Under the pieces are notes generated by a model. The model was not told the DNA's origin, made no database searches, and was given only the letters and a program-made list of their open reading frames with translations. From a gamma proteobacterium endosymbiont of Lamellibrachia anaximandri (lineage in GTDB: Bacteria; Pseudomonadota; Gammaproteobacteria; Chromatiales; Chromatiaceae): a DNA stretch of 38,298 nt. This document shows, piece after piece, positions 7,090 through 15,909 of the stretch (its first letter is position 1; each line of letters begins with the position of its first letter). Position numbers and translations under genes: made by a program. The stretch lies in assembly GCA_016756855.1 (NCBI GenBank), contig JAESPD010000036.1:1-38298 (forward strand), given 5' to 3'.

Positions 7090-7404
7090 GTGAAGTCACA
7101 GACACACAAACCGAAACTCGCCCCAGGCCGCCTGCAGCTGTTGCTCTGCGCCCTGCTGTTGCTTGTCGCCCAGATCTCCCTTGATATCCACTCTCTCGAC
7201 CATCTGGCCGATGAAGGGGACGAGCATTGCGAGTTTTGTCTCGCTGGCGGGGGCTTGGAACACTACACCGCAGACTCAATACCTCCGGTTTCAGCTCACT
7301 TTTCAACCGCTGCTGTCAAACCCCTCCTTTTCCGACCTGTTTCCAGCACAACAACCTCTTTTTACCGCCAACGCGCTCCCCCACTTCTCTCTCCGACAAG
7401 CTGA
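7090..7404 (+). CDS. Small His/Cys-containing membrane-anchored protein (DUF2946-like)
   Basis: This 104-residue product begins with GTG and has one strong hydrophobic segment (about 15-30) acting as a signal peptide or anchor. A short potential metal-binding patch follows: H34, H38, H46, C47, C50 and H58 (LDIHSLDHLADEGDEHCEFC). The layout resembles DUF2946-type small proteins found beside metal transport genes. It precedes the porin and the binding protein/permease pair on the same strand, so it is probably the first gene of that operon. A role as a periplasmic zinc-binding accessory is inference. No clear Shine-Dalgarno precedes the GTG, which lowers confidence in the exact start. Confidence 0.6.
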   Translation: MKSQTHKPKLAPGRLQLLLCALLLLVAQISLDIHSLDHLADEGDEHCEFCLAGGGLEHYTADSIPPVSAHFSTAAVKPLLFRPVSSTTTSFYRQRAPPLLSPTS

Positions 7405-7464
7405 ACCTTTAAAAACCCGGTTGTCATCAAGTCGGCCCCCCTATTCTGTCGGAGGATATCTCCC

Positions 7465-8898
7465 ATGAAGAACGCATTGCTGCGCGCCTGCCTGATCGTT
7501 GTTGTCGGGCTAAGCCTACCTTTGTCTGTCCACGCATCCCAAAAGGATGACATCGCTGAACTCAAACAGACGCTTGAACAGATCAAACACCAATATGAGT
7601 CCCGTATCACAGACCTGGAAAAACGCATCCAGGCTGCAGAAGAAAATGCCATAAACGCTGAAACCAAGGCACAAACGGCTGAAAGAAAGGCCGCCCACGC
7701 TGAGAAAAAGGTCACCGTAAATCGTGGTGACAATGCCTTCAATCCGGCCATCTCACTAATTGTCCAGGGCAGTGCTTCAAGCTATTCCCAAGATCCGGAG
7801 GCCTGGTATTTGCCAGGATTCCAGACCGGGGGTGAAGCAGGGCTCAAATCAGAAGGACTCAGCCTCACAGAGACCGAACTGACCGCCTCTGCCAATGTGG
7901 ACAACTGGTTCTTCGCCCAGGCAACCATTGGCATGCACGAGCACCACGGCAGTACTGAGCTGGATATCGAAGAGGCCTTTGTCGACACACTATCCCTGCC
8001 GGCAGGATTGGGCATGCGCTTCGGCCGTTTTTACACCGAAACAGGCTATATCAACGCCAGCCACAGCCATGCATGGGATTTTGCTGACGCCCCCCTCGTT
8101 AGCCAGGCTTTTCTCGGCAAGCAATACCGGGATGACGGGCTACGCCTGAGTTGGATCGCCCCGACAGACACCTTTGTTGAGGCTGGCACGGAAGCACTGC
8201 GAGGCGAACGTTTTCCCGCCAGTGGTAACGGCAGTAAATTTGTGGGTGATGCGCAGAACTATTTTCTGCGTTTAGGCAATGATCTCGGCAGCAGTCACAG
8301 CTTCCGTATTGGCCTATCCCACCTGCGTACCAATCCCGTAAACCGTGCAGGCGGCGATGCTCATGGACACGATGAGCATACTGAAACCCAATCACTCGGC
8401 TTCAGCGGAAACAGCAATCTGAGCATTGCCGACCTAATCTGGAAATGGGCGCCCGAGGGAGACATGACCCACCGTAACCTGACCTTGCAGGGCGAGTATT
8501 TCCATCGAGACGAAGACGGCTCAGTAACACTTACAGAAGGGACCGAGGGCGCACTTTTTGACTATAACGGCGCCCAGCGCGGTTTCTACCTGCAGGGTGT
8601 TTACCAGTTCATTCCCAGCTGGCGGCTCGGTATACGTTATGACCGTTTGTGGAGCGACAACAGTCTCAGCGTATTGAGCAACACGACGGGAGAGAACGAC
8701 AACGAGGTTACCGCAGAAACCGGTTTGTTGAGTGACTACAAACCTGAACGCTGGACTGCCATGGTCGACTGGAGCCCAAGCGAGTTCAGTCGCCTACGGC
8801 TGCAATATGCCCTGGATGAGTCCCGTCCCGAAAAGGACAATCAGGTGCAGTTACAGTACATCATGACCCTTGGTGCGCACGGCACACACAGATATTAA
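7465..8898 (+). CDS. His-rich outer-membrane porin-like protein of a metal-uptake locus
   Basis: This 477-residue protein has a signal peptide (cleavage near VHA at 22-24), a periplasmic coiled coil (about 27-84, heptads with DLEKRIQAAEENAINAETKA), then a beta-rich region of about 390 residues ending in Tyr, as porins do (THRY). Histidines cluster at 158-161 (HEHH), 200-202 (HSH) and 300-305 (HGHDEH), plausibly in loops that capture metal. The coiled-coil-plus-barrel layout resembles phosphate/polyanion porins and zinc-associated porins found beside ZnuA-like genes. It has a good ribosome binding site (GGAGG) and is followed ten bases later by the binding-protein gene. Zinc as substrate is inferred from neighbours. 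Confidence 0.72.
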   Translation: MKNALLRACLIVVVGLSLPLSVHASQKDDIAELKQTLEQIKHQYESRITDLEKRIQAAEENAINAETKAQTAERKAAHAEKKVTVNRGDNAFNPAISLIVQGSASSYSQDPEAWYLPGFQTGGEAGLKSEGLSLTETELTASANVDNWFFAQATIGMHEHHGSTELDIEEAFVDTLSLPAGLGMRFGRFYTETGYINASHSHAWDFADAPLVSQAFLGKQYRDDGLRLSWIAPTDTFVEAGTEALRGERFPASGNGSKFVGDAQNYFLRLGNDLGSSHSFRIGLSHLRTNPVNRAGGDAHGHDEHTETQSLGFSGNSNLSIADLIWKWAPEGDMTHRNLTLQGEYFHRDEDGSVTLTEGTEGALFDYNGAQRGFYLQGVYQFIPSWRLGIRYDRLWSDNSLSVLSNTTGENDNEVTAETGLLSDYKPERWTAMVDWSPSEFSRLRLQYALDESRPEKDNQVQLQYIMTLGAHGTHRY

Positions 8899-8908
8899 GG
8901 ATAGCCTC

Positions 8909-9814
8909 ATGTATAGAACACACTTGTTTCTGTTATTTGCGGTACTGCTGATCAGCTCCTCCAACGCTTCAGCAGCGATTGCTGTTTTTACCTGCGAACC
9001 GGAGTGGAAAGCCCTGGCCGAAGAGATCGGCGGCGACAAAGTCACGGCTTTCACCGCCACAACCGCCAAACAGGATCCCCACCATATCCAGGCGCGTCCA
9101 TCCCTCATTGCCAAACTGCGTCGAGCCGACCTGCTCATCTGCAGCGGCGCGGGTCTGGAGGAGGGGTGGCTGCCACTGCTGCTGCGCCGTGCACGCAATC
9201 CCAATGTACAATCCGGACAACCGGGGCATCTGATGGCCGCTGAACATGTCCCCCTTTTGGAAATTCCCACCCGGCTCGATCGCAGCGAGGGGGATATCCA
9301 TAGCCAGGGCAATCCCCATATCCACCTCGACCCCCGCAATCTGCAACGGCTGGCCGAGGTTACCGCGGAACGAATGGCACATCTCGACCCCGGAAACACT
9401 GTCCACTACCAAGCACGGCTGAGGGATTTTGAAAGGCGTTGGAACAATGCACTGACCGGATGGGAGCATGACAGTGAAGTGCTGCACGGCAGATCTGCCA
9501 TTGTTCACCACATGGAGTGGATCTATCTGCTCGACTGGCTTGGCATGGAGCGATTGGCCGCGCTGGAACCAAAACCCGGCCTACCCCCGTCCGCCAGACA
9601 CCTCAAAAGACTCAAGACCCTGCTGGAAAAACAATCGGCACTGGCAATCATCCGTTCCACGAGAGCTGATCAGCGTCCCTCCGACTGGCTGGCAGCCCAG
9701 AGCGGCGCACCGGTTGTGGTGCTGCCCTACACAGTCGGCGCCACCGAAGAGAGCGGTGATCTTTTCAGGCTATTCGAGGAGATCATCAAACAACTCGCGG
9801 CACAGCCAAGATGA
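8909..9814 (+). CDS. ZnuA-like metal ABC transporter substrate-binding protein
   Basis: This is a periplasmic binding protein of the cluster 9 metal family. I place the start at 8909, where AAGGA precedes an ATG and a signal peptide follows (cleavage near SNASA, residues 18-22); the frame upstream overlaps the porin gene. Candidate metal ligands are the H58-H59 region (QDPHHIQARPSL), GNPHIHLDPRN in the middle, and HHMEWIYLLDWLGM in the second lobe; the C-terminal VVVLPYTVGATEESGDLFRL contains the family's acidic ligand region. Unlike many ZnuA proteins it has no His-rich loop, and the porin may supply that. Its stop overlaps the permease ATG by four bases, indicating translational coupling. 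Zinc is more likely than manganese but is not proven. Confidence 0.85.
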   Translation: MYRTHLFLLFAVLLISSSNASAAIAVFTCEPEWKALAEEIGGDKVTAFTATTAKQDPHHIQARPSLIAKLRRADLLICSGAGLEEGWLPLLLRRARNPNVQSGQPGHLMAAEHVPLLEIPTRLDRSEGDIHSQGNPHIHLDPRNLQRLAEVTAERMAHLDPGNTVHYQARLRDFERRWNNALTGWEHDSEVLHGRSAIVHHMEWIYLLDWLGMERLAALEPKPGLPPSARHLKRLKTLLEKQSALAIIRSTRADQRPSDWLAAQSGAPVVVLPYTVGATEESGDLFRLFEEIIKQLAAQPR

Positions 9815-10578
9815 ACTGGGCATCACTGGATCAGGGAATCCTCGGCCCGGCCTTTTTGGCCGGGCTAATCGTACTCTCCACCCATATCCCCCTGGGTCGC
9901 CGGGTACTGGAACGTGGAATCATCTTCATCGACCTGGCGATAGCCCAGATCGCCGGACTCGGAGTCATCGCCGCCCACGCACTGGAGAGCGAACCGAAGA
10001 GTCTGGCCGTACAGGTTGCCGCTTTCGGCGCAGCCACCACCGGCGCTCTGGCGCTCTACCTGGCGGAACGCCGCCGGCCTGACCTGCAGGAGGCAATCAT
10101 AGGCAGCATATTCGTACTCGCCGCCAGTGCCGCCATCCTGCTGCTCGCCAACGACCCGCATGGTGGGGAGCATCTCAAGAATCTGCTTGTCGGACAGATT
10201 CTCTGGATCGATCTGCCATACCTCATGCCTCCGGCGCTTTTATCCATCCTGGTATTGCTCACCTGGTTCTTGCTCAAAGCAGCACGGAGCACAGCGGCCT
10301 TCTATATCCTGTTCGCTGTTTCGATAACCGCCAGTGTGCAACTGGTGGGGATCTATCTCGTTTTCGCCAGCCTGATCATTCCCGCATTGGGCGCCCGCTG
10401 CTATCCGGCAGGGCGACAACTCTTCGTTGCCGCCATCACTGGCACCCTGGGCTATGCAGGCGGCTTGGCACTCTCAGCACTATACGACCTGCCGTCCGGC
10501 CCTGTTATCGTCTGGATGCTCGCTATGACTGCACTGCTGGGTGCCTGGATGAGCCGTTTGAGACTGTTTCGGCCTTGA
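9811..10578 (+). CDS. ZnuB-like metal ABC transporter permease
   Basis: The 255-residue integral membrane protein belongs to the ABC-3 family of metal permeases. Multiple hydrophobic helices span the length; LERGIIFIDLAIAQIAGLGV near 33-52 is the family's conserved region and LVGIYLVFASLIIPALGARC near 176-195 is the other diagnostic segment. It overlaps the binding-protein gene by four bases. No ABC ATPase gene follows: about 125 bases later comes a tRNA gene. The ATPase must be supplied from elsewhere or is dispensed with. Confidence 0.87.
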   Translation: MNWASLDQGILGPAFLAGLIVLSTHIPLGRRVLERGIIFIDLAIAQIAGLGVIAAHALESEPKSLAVQVAAFGAATTGALALYLAERRRPDLQEAIIGSIFVLAASAAILLLANDPHGGEHLKNLLVGQILWIDLPYLMPPALLSILVLLTWFLLKAARSTAAFYILFAVSITASVQLVGIYLVFASLIIPALGARCYPAGRQLFVAAITGTLGYAGGLALSALYDLPSGPVIVWMLAMTALLGAWMSRLRLFRP

Positions 10579-10662
10579 TTGTTATCTGCATATCAGGCTG
10601 AAGTACCTTTCAAACCATTCCAGGTGACTGAAAAAACCTATGGAAATTCAGCTCACGCTGAA

Positions 10663-10691
10663 TGGTCAGAATCCTCTGACGACTGTATAAT
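10663..10691 (+). promoter_or_regulatory. Promoter of tRNA-Arg(CCT)
   Basis: A perfect TATAAT at 10686-10691 lies eleven bases before the tRNA 5' end, with a weak -35 (TGGTCA) 17 bases upstream. Confidence 0.55.
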
Positions 10692-10701
10692 TCACCGCCC
10701 A

Positions 10702-10778
10702 GTCCCAGTAGCTCAGTAGGATAGAGCGCCTCCCTCCTAAGGAGGAAGTCAGGGGTTCGAATCCTCTCTGGGACGCCA
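10702..10778 (+). tRNA. tRNA-Arg (anticodon CCT)
   Basis: A complete 77-base cloverleaf can be drawn. The acceptor stem is GTCCCAG/CTGGGAC, the D stem GCTC/GAGC, and the anticodon stem CCTCC/GGAGG with loop CTCCTAA (anticodon CCT at 10736-10738). The T arm is AGGGG-TTCGAAT-CCTCT, and an encoded CCA ends at 10778. It decodes AGG. The nuclease gene begins 28 bases downstream, so read-through co-transcription is possible. Confidence 0.95.
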
Positions 10779-10806
10779 TTTCCTGAACATACTGGAGGGC
10801 TTTACG

Positions 10807-11256
10807 GTGTCGATAAACCGCATCAAGGCCCTCGTCTTGTCGGCGCTGCTGACGCTTTCTCTCCCCCTCCAATCCGCCACGCTTGATGGACGGGGCTTTG
10901 CCGTACATAGCGGCAACCGGATCACCGTATCCACAGATAACGGTAAATTCAGGGAGGTGATTCTCAAGGGTATCGCTGTACCCGACGCAGCTTCCAGCGC
11001 GGGCAGAAATGCCAAACGCCAACTGCACTCTCTCCTTGCAGGCCAAGTGGTGACCATTGAGTACCGAACCATGAACCCACGTGGTGTGATTATTGGAACT
11101 GTGCTGCGCGGCGGGGCGGACATGAATCTGCGTTTGATTCAGGCGGGTTTGGCTTGGGTAAAGAAAGAATCCGGAATGAATCGCGAGAGGCTTGACCGCT
11201 ACCAGGCTGCCGAGCAGCAGGCCAGGCAACGGCGTCTGGGACTCTGGCAGCACTGA
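10807..11256 (+). CDS. Secreted SNase-like (thermonuclease family) nuclease
   Basis: This 149-residue protein has a signal peptide (about 1-23, ending LQSA) and one staphylococcal-nuclease-like OB fold. Family features are the IxVxGIxxPD-type element (VILKGIAVPDAASSAGRNAK, about 54-73), the central beta strand QVVTIEYRTMNPRGVIIGTV and the C-terminal helix NLRLIQAGLAWVKK followed by YQAAEQQARQRRLGLW. The usual catalytic acidic and arginine positions are only partly matched: IKGIDAPE-type motifs become LKGIAVPD, so activity is uncertain. The start is GTG with a strong GGAGG upstream. It lies just after the tRNA-Arg gene and is followed by an inverted REP pair. Confidence 0.78.
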   Translation: MSINRIKALVLSALLTLSLPLQSATLDGRGFAVHSGNRITVSTDNGKFREVILKGIAVPDAASSAGRNAKRQLHSLLAGQVVTIEYRTMNPRGVIIGTVLRGGADMNLRLIQAGLAWVKKESGMNRERLDRYQAAEQQARQRRLGLWQH

Positions 11257-11263
11257 ATTTATA

Positions 11264-11327
11264 TAGGAGCGGCGCCCCGCCGCGATTTGCCCATCTACGG
11301 AGTCATCGCGACGGGGCGCCGCTCCTA
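11264..11327. repeat. Inverted pair of REP elements (GGAGCGGC type)
   Basis: TAGGAGCGGCGCCCCGCCGC plus GAT at 11264-11286 is complementary to 11305-11327 at 22 of 23 positions, with an 18-base spacer. Each half resembles the GTAGGAGCGGC...GCCGCGA REPs known from Pseudomonas relatives. It lies directly after the nuclease gene and before a convergent gene, so it may also end transcription from both sides. Confidence 0.8.
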
Positions 11328-11361
11328 CGAACGCTTCGTAGCAAGCTGCGGAGAACTAAAC

Positions 11362-11568
11362 TTATTTCTCACTTCCTCTAAGTCGCCCAAGGGTCTCGGA
11401 CAGCGCTTCTTCAAGGGCTTTGTAAGCTTTCAACTGGGCGACCTGGTAGTGCGTCACAGGCGTGCCGACCAACTCCAGCCTCGCCTCAAAATAGGCGACA
11501 TCAGCCTCCAGTGAGACCGGATTCAGGTCGATCCAGGAAGATCTCTTTTTAGACTTCTTTTTCGCCAT
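11362..11568 (-). CDS. Small conserved protein of unknown function
   Basis: This 68-residue protein has a Lys/Arg/Ser-rich start (MAKKKSKKRSSWIDLNPVSL) and then amphipathic helices (EADVAYFEARLELVG, YQVAQLKAYKALEEALSETL). GAAGAG sits just before the ATG, a fitting ribosome binding site. It is divergent from sucA (122 bases apart). The basic head could bind nucleic acid or merely be charged; no function is known to me. Charged, helix-rich composition and a good ribosome binding site make it look like a real gene. Confidence 0.6.
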   Translation of the reverse strand: MAKKKSKKRSSWIDLNPVSLEADVAYFEARLELVGTPVTHYQVAQLKAYKALEEALSETLGRLRGSEK

Positions 11569-11690
11569 ATCTCTTCATCCAGCCGCCGCCGTCGACCAAC
11601 CCTGTCGAATCTGATCCCTGTGCTAACATCCTATAACAATACAGAAGAAAACCAACACGACTTTGTGAACATTTCTAACACTCTTTCGGT

Positions 11691-14558
11691 ATGAGCATGC
11701 CTGCGCTGCTGGATCTTTTTAAATCCTCCTCCGCCTATTACGGTGGCAATGCCGCATTTATTGAAGAGCTCTACGAACGTTTTCTGCAAGATCCAAACAG
11801 TGTGCCTGAGGATTGGCGACACCATTTTGATCTGCTGAAACAGTCCTCCTCACGTGAGGTGGCACACCAGCCCATCCAGGCGCATTTTCTGAGATTGGCC
11901 AGGGAGCGGCCCATGGCAGGAAGATCCTCTCAGACATGTCTCTCCCCCGCCGCCGCTGAACAACAGGCCGCTGTGCTGCGTCTGATCAACGGCTACCGCG
12001 TCCGCGGCCATCAGAATGCCAATCTGGATCCTCTGCAATTGCGGGATCCAGAATATGTGCCAGACCTGGATCCTGCCTTCCTCCAACTCGACAACATCGG
12101 AGACGAAACCGTCTTCAACACCGGTTCCCTCGCCGCCCCTGAGCGTATGCCTTTGCGTAAAATCATCGATCTGCTGACGCGGGTTTACTGCGGCAGCATC
12201 GGCGCTGAATATATGCACATGACCGATACGGTGCAAAAGCGGTGGATTCAGGAGCGCATCGAAAACATCAGCAATCAGTCATCCATGCAGATCGATGACA
12301 AACTTTGGCTGTTGACGCTGCTGACTGCGGCTGAAGGGATCGAAAAGTATCTGCACTCCCGCTACGTCGGACAGAAGAGATTCTCGCTGGAGGGTGGCGA
12401 GAGCCTGATTCCACTGTTGGACGAACTGATCCAGCACGCCGGAAAAAATGGTGTTGGAGAGATGGTTATCGGCATGGCCCACCGTGGCCGCCTCAACGTT
12501 CTGACCAACATCCTCGGCAAACCGCCCCAGGAGATTTTTGCCGAATTCGAGGGCCGGGTCGAGGCCGATCTGCAGCGCCGTTCCGGTGACGTCAAATACC
12601 ATATGGGATTCTCCACCGATATCGACACACCCGAGGGTATCGTGCATGTCGCACTGGGTTTCAACCCCTCCCATCTGGAGATCATCAACCCGGTCATCGA
12701 GGGTTCGGTGCGCGCACGTCAGCGACGGCGCGGCGACCTTACCGGCGAACAGGTACTGCCGGTACTGATCCACGGCGATTCCGCCTTCGCCGGTCAGGGA
12801 GTGGTAATGGAGACCCTCAACCTCTCCCAGACCCGTGGCTTCACCACCGGCGGCACGGTTCATATCATCATCAATAACCAGATCGGTTTTACTACCAGCA
12901 ACCCGTTGGATACCCGCTCAACCACCTACTGTACCGATGTGGCGAAGATGGTTCAGGCACCTATCTTTCACGTCAACGGCGACGATCCGGAGGCAGTCCT
13001 GTTTGTCACACGCCTCGCACTCGATTTCCGTTTCCGTTTCAGCAAGGACGTCCTTATCGACATGGTCTGCTACCGCCGCCACGGCCACAACGAGGCGGAC
13101 GAACCCTCGGTGACCCAACCTGAGATGTATAAAAAAATCCGCCGTCATCCCACCGTGCGGACCCGCTATGCGGAACACCTGATCGCCGACTCCATCATAA
13201 CGCCGGAACAGGCACAGGCCATGGTGGAGAACTACCGCAGCTCCCTGGAACAGGGCCGTGTGGTCTCACGGCCGGTAATCTGCGCCCTGAAAAACATCTT
13301 TCATGTGGACTGGCGTCCATTTGGCAAAACCGATTGGAACCACCCCACCAAGACACGCATTTCACCCGAGTGTTTTAGAAACCTCTCCGAGCAACTGCTG
13401 CGGATCCCTGGAGATTTTGAATTGCACCCCAGACTGGAGAAGATCTGGGCGGAACGACGTCGCATGGCCAGTGGCGATCAGCTCGTCGATTGGGGCTTTG
13501 GTGAAACCCTCGCCTACGCCTCACTGCTCACCGAGGGCTGCCCAGTCCGTCTCTCAGGGCAGGATGCGGGGCGCGGTACCTTCTTCCACCGTCATGCCGC
13601 ACTGCACAATCAGGTCAACGGCGAACCCTATATCCCCTTGCAAAACCTGCAGGAGAATCAGGCGAACTTTCTCGTCATCGATTCTCTGCTCTCCGAAGAG
13701 GCCGTGCTGGGGTACGAATACGGTTACGCCAGCGCCGAGCCCAATGCTCTCACCCTCTGGGAGGCGCAATTCGGCGACTTTGCCAACGGCGCCCAAGTCG
13801 TCATAGACCAGTTCATCTCATCTGCCGGTGAGAAATGGGGACTGATGTGCGGTCTGGTGATGCTGCTGCCACACGGCTATGAGGGCCAGGGGGCGGAACA
13901 CTCTTCCGCCCGGCTCGAACGCTATCTGCAACTCTGCGCCAACCACAACATCCAAGTCTGCGTGCCCACCACTCCCGCCCAGGTCTTCCATATGCTGCGG
14001 CGGCAGATCCTGCGCCCTCTGCGCCGGCCACTGATCGTTTTGACGCCCAAAAGTCTGTTGCGTCACCGTCTGGCCACCTCTCCCATTCAGACCTTCACCG
14101 AGGGCTGTTTCGAGCCGGTTATCGGTGAGGCCGACAAGTTGAACCCCAATGAGGTGAAACGCATCGTGATGTGCAGCGGCAAGGTCTACTATGAGCTGCT
14201 GGAGGCGCGCCGCACCCGTTCACTGGGAGATGTGGCCATCGTGCGTATCGAACAGCTCTACCCGTTTCCACTTGAGTATTTCAACAAGGCTATCGCCCCC
14301 TTCCCACAAGCTAGGGACCTCATCTGGTGCCAGGAAGAGCCGCAGAACCAAGGCGCATGGGACCAGATAAAACACCGCTTCCGCACCCATCTCCAGGCGG
14401 GAAAGAGACTCTATTACGTAGGCCGTGAAACCGCAGCGGCGCCAGCCGTCGGCTATCGTCCGCTGCATATAAAACAGCAGGAGACCCTGATTGATGAGGC
14501 ACTCAGCGGCAGGATCAATCCAGACATGAACCAGAGGAGCCTGTCTAACCTGGGTTGA
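11691..14558 (+). CDS. sucA: 2-oxoglutarate dehydrogenase E1 component
   Basis: SucA is the thiamine-diphosphate-dependent decarboxylase of the 2-oxoglutarate dehydrogenase complex (TCA cycle). The 955-residue protein carries the N-terminal E2/E3-interaction segment (AAFIEELYERFLQDPNSVPE), the IGMAHRGRLNVLTNI active-site stretch, the ThDP-binding GDSAFAGQGVVMETLNLSQ followed by NNQIGFTT, and YRRHGHNEADEPS. The C-terminal transketolase-like region ends in RIEQLYPFP and WCQEEPQNQGAW. Length is near the E. coli enzyme (933). No good ribosome binding site precedes the ATG at 11691; a second ATG lies two codons on. sucB follows after 63 bases; no lpd (E3) is adjacent. Confidence 0.96.
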   Translation: MSMPALLDLFKSSSAYYGGNAAFIEELYERFLQDPNSVPEDWRHHFDLLKQSSSREVAHQPIQAHFLRLARERPMAGRSSQTCLSPAAAEQQAAVLRLINGYRVRGHQNANLDPLQLRDPEYVPDLDPAFLQLDNIGDETVFNTGSLAAPERMPLRKIIDLLTRVYCGSIGAEYMHMTDTVQKRWIQERIENISNQSSMQIDDKLWLLTLLTAAEGIEKYLHSRYVGQKRFSLEGGESLIPLLDELIQHAGKNGVGEMVIGMAHRGRLNVLTNILGKPPQEIFAEFEGRVEADLQRRSGDVKYHMGFSTDIDTPEGIVHVALGFNPSHLEIINPVIEGSVRARQRRRGDLTGEQVLPVLIHGDSAFAGQGVVMETLNLSQTRGFTTGGTVHIIINNQIGFTTSNPLDTRSTTYCTDVAKMVQAPIFHVNGDDPEAVLFVTRLALDFRFRFSKDVLIDMVCYRRHGHNEADEPSVTQPEMYKKIRRHPTVRTRYAEHLIADSIITPEQAQAMVENYRSSLEQGRVVSRPVICALKNIFHVDWRPFGKTDWNHPTKTRISPECFRNLSEQLLRIPGDFELHPRLEKIWAERRRMASGDQLVDWGFGETLAYASLLTEGCPVRLSGQDAGRGTFFHRHAALHNQVNGEPYIPLQNLQENQANFLVIDSLLSEEAVLGYEYGYASAEPNALTLWEAQFGDFANGAQVVIDQFISSAGEKWGLMCGLVMLLPHGYEGQGAEHSSARLERYLQLCANHNIQVCVPTTPAQVFHMLRRQILRPLRRPLIVLTPKSLLRHRLATSPIQTFTEGCFEPVIGEADKLNPNEVKRIVMCSGKVYYELLEARRTRSLGDVAIVRIEQLYPFPLEYFNKAIAPFPQARDLIWCQEEPQNQGAWDQIKHRFRTHLQAGKRLYYVGRETAAAPAVGYRPLHIKQQETLIDEALSGRINPDMNQRSLSNLG

Positions 14559-14621
14559 GCCGCAGAGCTGCAATCGCCGCAAGTTTCCTCACCCCATGAC
14601 AACGACAGAAGCAGGTAACCG

Positions 14622-15812
14622 ATGAGCATAGAACTTTGCGTACCCGAACTCCCGGAGTCAGTGGCGGATGCCACTATCCTGACCTGGCACAAAAAAACCG
14701 GTGACCGCGTCAGCAGAGACGAAACCCTGCTCGACCTGGAGACCGACAAGGTGGTGCTCGAGGTGCCGGCACCAATAGATGGCATATTGAAAGAGATCCG
14801 CTTCAATGCCGGTGACACCGTACAGACGGATGATGTGCTGGGTATCGTGGAAGCCGGCGCTGCTACTCCAGCCGGGGATGGAGAGACCGAATCGAAAACA
14901 GAATCAATGCCGGTGCTGACACCCGCAGTTCGCCGCCTGGTCAAGGAGAACGGCATCGACCCGAACCTTATCAAAGGCAGCGGTAAGAACGGCCGTATCC
15001 TCAAGGCCGACGTGGAAACATATATTCAGGAGTTGACTCCCCAACCGGCGATAGAAAATACGAAACCCCTGCAGCAACCCTCTGCGCCCCTTATCTCCAT
15101 CCCCAGCGGAGAGCGGCCGGAACAGCGGGCACCCATGCCCCGTCTGCGCAAGAGGGTGGCAGAACGTCTGCTACAGGCCCAGCAGAATGCAGCCATCCTC
15201 ACCACCTTCAACGAAGTCAAGCTGCACGAGATACAACTGCTGCGCAGTCAATACCGCGAAACCTTCGAGACACAATATGATGTGCGGCTCGGCTATATGT
15301 CTTTCTTCGTCAAGGCATCTGTCGAGGCACTCAAACGTTTCCCGGTAGTCAACGCCTCGGTGGATGAAAACGACATCATCTACCACGGCTACTTCGACAT
15401 CGGTATTGCGGTCTCTTCTCCCCGCGGCCTGGTGGTACCGATACTTCGGGACGCCGATCAACTCAGTTTTGCCGAAATAGAACAACAGATCCGCAACTTT
15501 GGTGAGAAAGCGATGGAAGGAACCCTGAGTTACGAAGAACTCACCGGCGGAACATTCTCAATCACCAACGGCGGCGTTTTCGGCTCCATGCTCTCCACAC
15601 CAATCATCAATCCCCCCCAAAGCGCAATCCTGGGTATGCATGCCATTCAGGATAGGCCGGTTGCGGAAAACGGCGAAATCGTCATCCGTCCCATGATGTA
15701 TCTCGCACTCTCCTACGACCACAGAATCATCGACGGTAAGGATGCTGTGCAGTTTTTGGTCAATATCAAAGAGAATCTGGAGGAGCCGGCACGGCTGATG
15801 TTGCAGGTATAG
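14622..15812 (+). CDS. sucB: Dihydrolipoyllysine succinyltransferase (E2)
   Basis: SucB accepts the succinyl group on its lipoyl arm and passes it to CoA. The order is one lipoyl domain (1-75, lipoylated K43 in ETDKVVLEV), a peripheral-subunit-binding domain (about 97-135, [15 protein letters not shown]) and a catalytic acetyltransferase-like domain. The active-site motif is [14 protein letters not shown], with H367 and D371. Length (396 residues) is typical. It forms an operon with sucA. E3 must come from a distant lpd; the disulfide reductase at 29361 is a glutathione reductase by its motifs. Confidence 0.96.
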   Translation: MSIELCVPELPESVADATILTWHKKTGDRVSRDETLLDLETDKVVLEVPAPIDGILKEIRFNAGDTVQTDDVLGIVEAGAATPAGDGETESKTESMPVLTPAVRRLVKENGIDPNLIKGSGKNGRILKADVETYIQELTPQPAIENTKPLQQPSAPLISIPSGERPEQRAPMPRLRKRVAERLLQAQQNAAILTTFNEVKLHEIQLLRSQYRETFETQYDVRLGYMSFFVKASVEALKRFPVVNASVDENDIIYHGYFDIGIAVSSPRGLVVPILRDADQLSFAEIEQQIRNFGEKAMEGTLSYEELTGGTFSITNGGVFGSMLSTPIINPPQSAILGMHAIQDRPVAENGEIVIRPMMYLALSYDHRIIDGKDAVQFLVNIKENLEEPARLMLQV

Positions 15813-15909
15813 ATAACCTCCCAGCCAAACAGGGATGCAACTACACGCGCTCTGATGTACCTTACTCTCACAAACAACTATCCCAATCAATCAAAATGGG
15901 GTTCTATCC

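Noticed and set aside
10666-11253. 195-codon minus-strand open frame across the tRNA-Arg and nuclease genes
   Set aside because: It is antisense to a well-formed tRNA and to the SNase-like gene; its GFEPLTSSLGGRR stretch is the usual artefact of translating the antisense of a tRNA.
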